Below the pieces are notes generated by a model. The model had not been told where the DNA came from. It searched no databases and saw only the letters and a list, made by a program, of their open reading frames with translations. From contig NZ_LT607751.1 of assembly GCF_900090305.1 (NCBI RefSeq), positions 5,208,001 to 5,272,000 of the forward strand: DNA of 64,000 nt. The letters are read 5' to 3'. The first letter of the stretch is position 1; every line of letters starts with the position of its first letter. Both the position numbers and the translations under genes were made by a program. The DNA comes from Micromonospora siamensis (GTDB lineage: Bacteria > Actinomycetota > Actinomycetes > Mycobacteriales > Micromonosporaceae). Below, in pieces: positions 61,180-64,000 of the stretch.

Positions 61180-63291
61180 TTGACCGACCAGACCACCCTG
61201 GAGCAGGAGATCGCCGTCGAGCAGCGGCATCTCGACCGGGTGTACGCCCGCCTGGCGGAACTGCGGCGCTCCGCCGTCCGTGCCGAGCGGGACGGCTACC
61301 GGCTGGCCCGGGTGGGCAACTTCGGCGCGCTGGTGGAGCGGGACGCGATGGTCTTCCACGCCGCCCAGCGCCGGCACGTGCTGGACGCCGAGCACGAGGG
61401 GCTGGTCTTCGGCCGGCTGGACCTGCACGACCGGCGGGTGCTGCACGTCGGTCGGCTGGGCATCCGCGGCGAGGACGCCGAGACGCTGGTGGTCGACTGG
61501 CGGGCGCCGGCCGCCGCCGCGTTCTACCAGGCCACCCCGGCCGATCCACAGGGCGTCGTGCGTCGGCGCACCATCCAGTCCTCGGGTGAGAAGGTGACCC
61601 GGATCGAGGACGACCTGCTCGACCCGGCCGCTGCCCCGCCGGAGATGGCGGTGGTGGGCGACGGCGCGCTGCTGGCCACCCTGTCCCGGGCGACCGGCCA
61701 CGGGATGCGGGACATCGTGGCCACCATCCAGCGGGAGCAGGACGAGGCGATCCGCTCCCCCGGCTCCGGCGTGACGATCGTCTCCGGCGGCCCGGGCACC
61801 GGCAAGACGGCGGTGGCCCTGCACCGGGCCGCGTACCTGCTCTATTCCGACCGCAGCCGGTACGCCGGCGGCGGGATCCTGGTGGTCGGCCCGTCGACGG
61901 TCTTCGTGGAGTACATCGCCTCGGTGCTGCCCTCGCTGGGTGAGGAGACCGCCACCCTGCACTCGCTCGGCACGCTCTTCCCCGGGATGAGCGCGACCCG
62001 CACCGATCCGCCGCAGGTGGCGGCGGTGAAGGGCTCGCTGCGGATGCGGCGGGTGCTGGAGCGGGCGGCCCGGGACGCGGTGCCGGACGGCCCGGGCGAG
62101 CTGCGCCTGCTCTACCAGGGCCAGTTGCTGCGGTTGGAGCGCCGGGAGCTGGACGGCATCCGGGACCGGACGCTGTCCCGGGGGGCCCGCCGCAACGAGG
62201 TGCGCCGGGCCGCCTTCGACGCGGTGCTGGCCGCGCTCTTCGCGCAGGCCCGCCGGCTGGCCGTGCCGCGCCTGCCGGAGCAGCCCGTCTTCGAGGACGA
62301 GATCATCGAGCGGCCGGAGTTCCGGGAGTTCCTCAAGGCGTGGTGGCCCCGGTTGCACCCCCGGCACGTGCTGGGCTGGCTGGCCCGCCCGGATCGGCTG
62401 CGCCGGTACGCCGGCGGCGTGCTGTCCCGCTCGGAGACGGAACTGCTGGTCGGGGCGTACCGGACGCTGGACACCGAGGGACTCACGGTGGCCGACGTGG
62501 CGCTGCTGGACGAGCTGGACGCGCTGCTCGGCACGCCGGTGCGCCGCGCCCGGCCGAAGCGCGACCCGTACCAGCTGGCCGGTGGGGTCCGCGAGCTGAG
62601 CACCTTCGCCGATCGGCAGCGGGCCGCCCGGGAGGCGGCCCGGGAGCGGCCGGAGGACTACCGCGACTTCGCCCACGTGGTGGTCGACGAGTCGCAGGAC
62701 GTCTCGCCGATGCAGTGGCGGATGGTGGGCCGGCGGGGCCGGCTGGCGTCCTGGACGGTGGTCGGTGATCCGGCGCAGACGGCCTGGGCGGGCGACCCGG
62801 ACGAGCTGGACCGGGCCCGGGACCAGGCGTTGGGGCGGCGCCGCCGGCACCGGTTCACGCTGACCACCAACTACCGGAACTCGGCGGAGATCTTCGCGGT
62901 GGCGGCGGCGGAGATCCGCCGGCTGCACCCGGACCTCGCGCTGCCCACCGCGGTGCGCTCCACCGGCGTGGACCCGGTGCAGCGTTCGGTGCCGGCGGCG
63001 CAGCTGCCGGCGGCGACCGTCGAGGCGGTCGCCGCGCTGCTGGGCGAGGTGGAGGGGACGGTGGGCGTGATCGCGCCGGTGCCGCGCCGCGACGAGGTCG
63101 CCGGCTGGCTGGCCGGGGTCACCGACCCGCGGTTGCAGGTGGTGAACAGCCTCCAGTCCAAGGGCATGGAGTACGACGGGGTGGTGCTGGTCGCGCCGGG
63201 CGAGATCCGGGCCGAGCCGTCCGGGGTACGCACGCTCTACGTCGCGCTGTCCCGGGCCACCCAGCGGCTGACCGTGCTCGACGCGTCCTGA
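61180..63291 (+). CDS. HelD-like UvrD-family ATPase/helicase
   Basis: This 703-aa superfamily 1 ATPase has the HelD layout. An N-terminal coiled coil (EQEIAVEQRHLDRVYARLAELR) is followed by Walker A GGPGTGKT (residues 203-210). VVVDESQDVSPMQWRM is Walker B, TTNYRNSAEIF and SLQSKGMEYDGVVLV are late motifs. HelD proteins bind RNA polymerase and free stalled complexes, and some actinobacterial members protect against rifampicin. Start is TTG 61180, 10 bases after GGAGGAG. The RNA polymerase role is from family knowledge; a DNA repair helicase is the alternative. Confidence 0.88.
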   Translation: MTDQTTLEQEIAVEQRHLDRVYARLAELRRSAVRAERDGYRLARVGNFGALVERDAMVFHAAQRRHVLDAEHEGLVFGRLDLHDRRVLHVGRLGIRGEDAETLVVDWRAPAAAAFYQATPADPQGVVRRRTIQSSGEKVTRIEDDLLDPAAAPPEMAVVGDGALLATLSRATGHGMRDIVATIQREQDEAIRSPGSGVTIVSGGPGTGKTAVALHRAAYLLYSDRSRYAGGGILVVGPSTVFVEYIASVLPSLGEETATLHSLGTLFPGMSATRTDPPQVAAVKGSLRMRRVLERAARDAVPDGPGELRLLYQGQLLRLERRELDGIRDRTLSRGARRNEVRRAAFDAVLAALFAQARRLAVPRLPEQPVFEDEIIERPEFREFLKAWWPRLHPRHVLGWLARPDRLRRYAGGVLSRSETELLVGAYRTLDTEGLTVADVALLDELDALLGTPVRRARPKRDPYQLAGGVRELSTFADRQRAAREAARERPEDYRDFAHVVVDESQDVSPMQWRMVGRRGRLASWTVVGDPAQTAWAGDPDELDRARDQALGRRRRHRFTLTTNYRNSAEIFAVAAAEIRRLHPDLALPTAVRSTGVDPVQRSVPAAQLPAATVEAVAALLGEVEGTVGVIAPVPRRDEVAGWLAGVTDPRLQVVNSLQSKGMEYDGVVLVAPGEIRAEPSGVRTLYVALSRATQRLTVLDAS

Positions 63292-63332
63292 CGGGCCGGG
63301 TGAGCACCTCGGTCGGGCACCCGACCCGTCAG

Positions 63333-63360
63333 TTGCACATATTGCAATGTGAACATAGAT
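63333..63360 (+). promoter_or_regulatory. Promoter with an internal palindrome for the cation efflux gene
   Basis: TTGCAC (63333-63338) and TAGATT (63355-63360), 16 bases apart, are plausible -35 and -10 boxes. CACAT (63336-63340) and ATGTG (63347-63351) form an inverted repeat between them, and TTGCA/TGCAA gives a second dyad. This is the site expected for an ArsR/SmtB-type metal repressor, and it is clearly AT-richer than its surroundings. Confidence 0.55.
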
Positions 63361-63396
63361 TGGGCTGGGTTCGCGGCTAGGACGGAGGGTGTGGGC

Positions 63397-64000
63397 GTGG
63401 GCGCAGGTCATGACCACCAGGGCGCGGTCAGCAACGCCGCGCAGCGCCACCGCGGCCGGCTCTGGGCCGCCTTCGGCCTGCTCACCGCGCTGATGCTGGT
63501 GGAGGCGGTGGCGGCCTTCGCGACCGGCTCGCTGGCCCTGCTCTCCGACGCCGGGCACATGTTCACCGACGTCCTCGGCATCGGCATGGCCCTGGCCGCG
63601 ATCACCGCGACCCGGCGGGCCACCGACGATCCGCAGCGCACCTTCGGCCTCTACCGGCTGGAGGTGCTGGCCGCGCTGGCCAACGCCGTGCTGCTCTTCG
63701 GGGTCGCGCTCTACGTCCTGGTCGAGGCGGTCCGCCGCTTCGGTGACCCACCGCAGGTGCTGGCCGCGCCGATGCTCGCGGTGGCCGTGGCCGGCCTGCT
63801 CGCCAACCTGGTCGCCTTCGCCCTGCTGCGCCCCGGCGCCCAGGAGAGCATCAACCTGCGCGGGGCGTACCTGGAGGTGCTCGGGGACCTGCTCGGCTCG
63901 CTCGGCGTGATCGCCGCGGCGCTGCTGATCGCGCTGACCGGCTGGTGGTGGGCCGACCCGGTGGTGGCGATCGCGATCGGCGTGTTCATCCTGCCCCGCA
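63397..64000 (+). CDS. Cation diffusion facilitator transporter (CzcD-like), cut by window edge
   Basis: The first 201 codons of a CDF-family zinc/cobalt/cadmium exporter are visible. RLWAAFGLLTALMLVEAVAA is helix 1 and SLALLSDAGHMFTDVLGIGM is helix 2 with the metal-site residues Asp, His and Asp. Two further helix pairs follow, and AYLEVLGDLLGSLGVIAAA in helix 5 carries another metal-site Asp. A His-containing start (GAGHDHQG) precedes helix 1. The end lies outside the window. GTG 63397 has GGAGG at good distance; GTG 63391 is possible. Zinc or cobalt control through the upstream palindrome is inferred. Confidence 0.93.
   Translation, partial: MGAGHDHQGAVSNAAQRHRGRLWAAFGLLTALMLVEAVAAFATGSLALLSDAGHMFTDVLGIGMALAAITATRRATDDPQRTFGLYRLEVLAALANAVLLFGVALYVLVEAVRRFGDPPQVLAAPMLAVAVAGLLANLVAFALLRPGAQESINLRGAYLEVLGDLLGSLGVIAAALLIALTGWWWADPVVAIAIGVFILPR

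Noticed and set aside
61090..61180. A rifampicin-associated element before the HelD-like gene
   Set aside because: The short upstream gap holds GGTTGACC and GC-rich sequence but nothing that I can match to that element.

Overview
This is a very GC-rich stretch of an actinobacterial chromosome, and gene content and order point to Micromonosporaceae (Micromonospora or a close relative). The supporting signs are the order PucR-type regulator, fabD, fabH, acpP, fabF, acyl-CoA carboxylase beta; homodimeric aceE; mycothiol-dependent DinB-like enzymes; DUF3040, DUF3052 and DUF3145 proteins; a SWIM/SNF2 pair; and frequent GTG or TTG starts with ATGA or GTGA gene overlaps. The genus is an inference. 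Most of the window is ordinary core or near-core chromosome; one patch (about 22.3-25.5 kb) looks acquired.

Layout. 0-4 kb: a leftward cluster of DUF1800 and DUF1501 proteins and a ferric-reductase-like membrane protein cut by the window edge. 4.5-12 kb: DUF3040, the SWIM/SNF2 pair, a PfkB sugar kinase, a pyruvyl-transferase-like protein and a TetR regulator that faces a DHFR-like reductase across two operator-like sites. 13-22 kb: small-molecule kinases, an SDR, hydrolases, an NCS2 purine permease and an MFS exporter. The exporter is divergent from an unusual HxlR-peroxiredoxin fusion. 22.3-25.5 kb: a lower-GC patch on the 3' side of tRNA-Val(TAC). It holds a sulfotransferase, a decayed IS110-type transposase, a hypothetical gene, and an SDR gene framed by 39-bp inverted repeats. 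25.6-35.5 kb: AhpE-like peroxiredoxin, DUF3052, a fused E1 alpha/beta 2-oxoacid dehydrogenase, MarR, PhoD, YjbQ and aceE. 36-43 kb: a beta-glucosidase with a sugar transporter, gltX, a CopC protein, a quinone-oxidoreductase-like enzyme and pyrE. 43.9-50.5 kb: the type II fatty acid synthesis operon, closed by a strong hairpin. 50.5-57 kb: an envelope-glycan group (methyltransferase, GT2, large polytopic membrane protein, NagZ-like lipoprotein). 57-64 kb: DUF3145, a small conserved-looking protein, a secreted lysozyme-like protein behind a 776-bp non-coding region, a beta-carbonic anhydrase, a hydrolase, a HelD-like helicase and a cation efflux transporter cut by the right edge.

How genes work together. 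The fab operon supplies malonyl-CoA (carboxylase beta), malonyl-ACP (FabD) and the initiating and elongating condensing enzymes (FabH, FabF) on one ACP, with a FasR-like regulator just upstream. Its FabD carries an extra C-terminal domain with a biotinyl/lipoyl-like fold signature but no modifiable lysine. The HxlR-peroxiredoxin fusion shares a palindromic promoter region with the exporter, which suggests thiol-redox control of efflux. Neither point can be proven from sequence alone.

No CRISPR array, rRNA, replication origin or large secondary-metabolite cluster was seen. The best candidates for something undescribed are the FabD extension, the HxlR-peroxiredoxin regulator, the inverted-repeat SDR cassette and the structured region ahead of the lysozyme-like gene.
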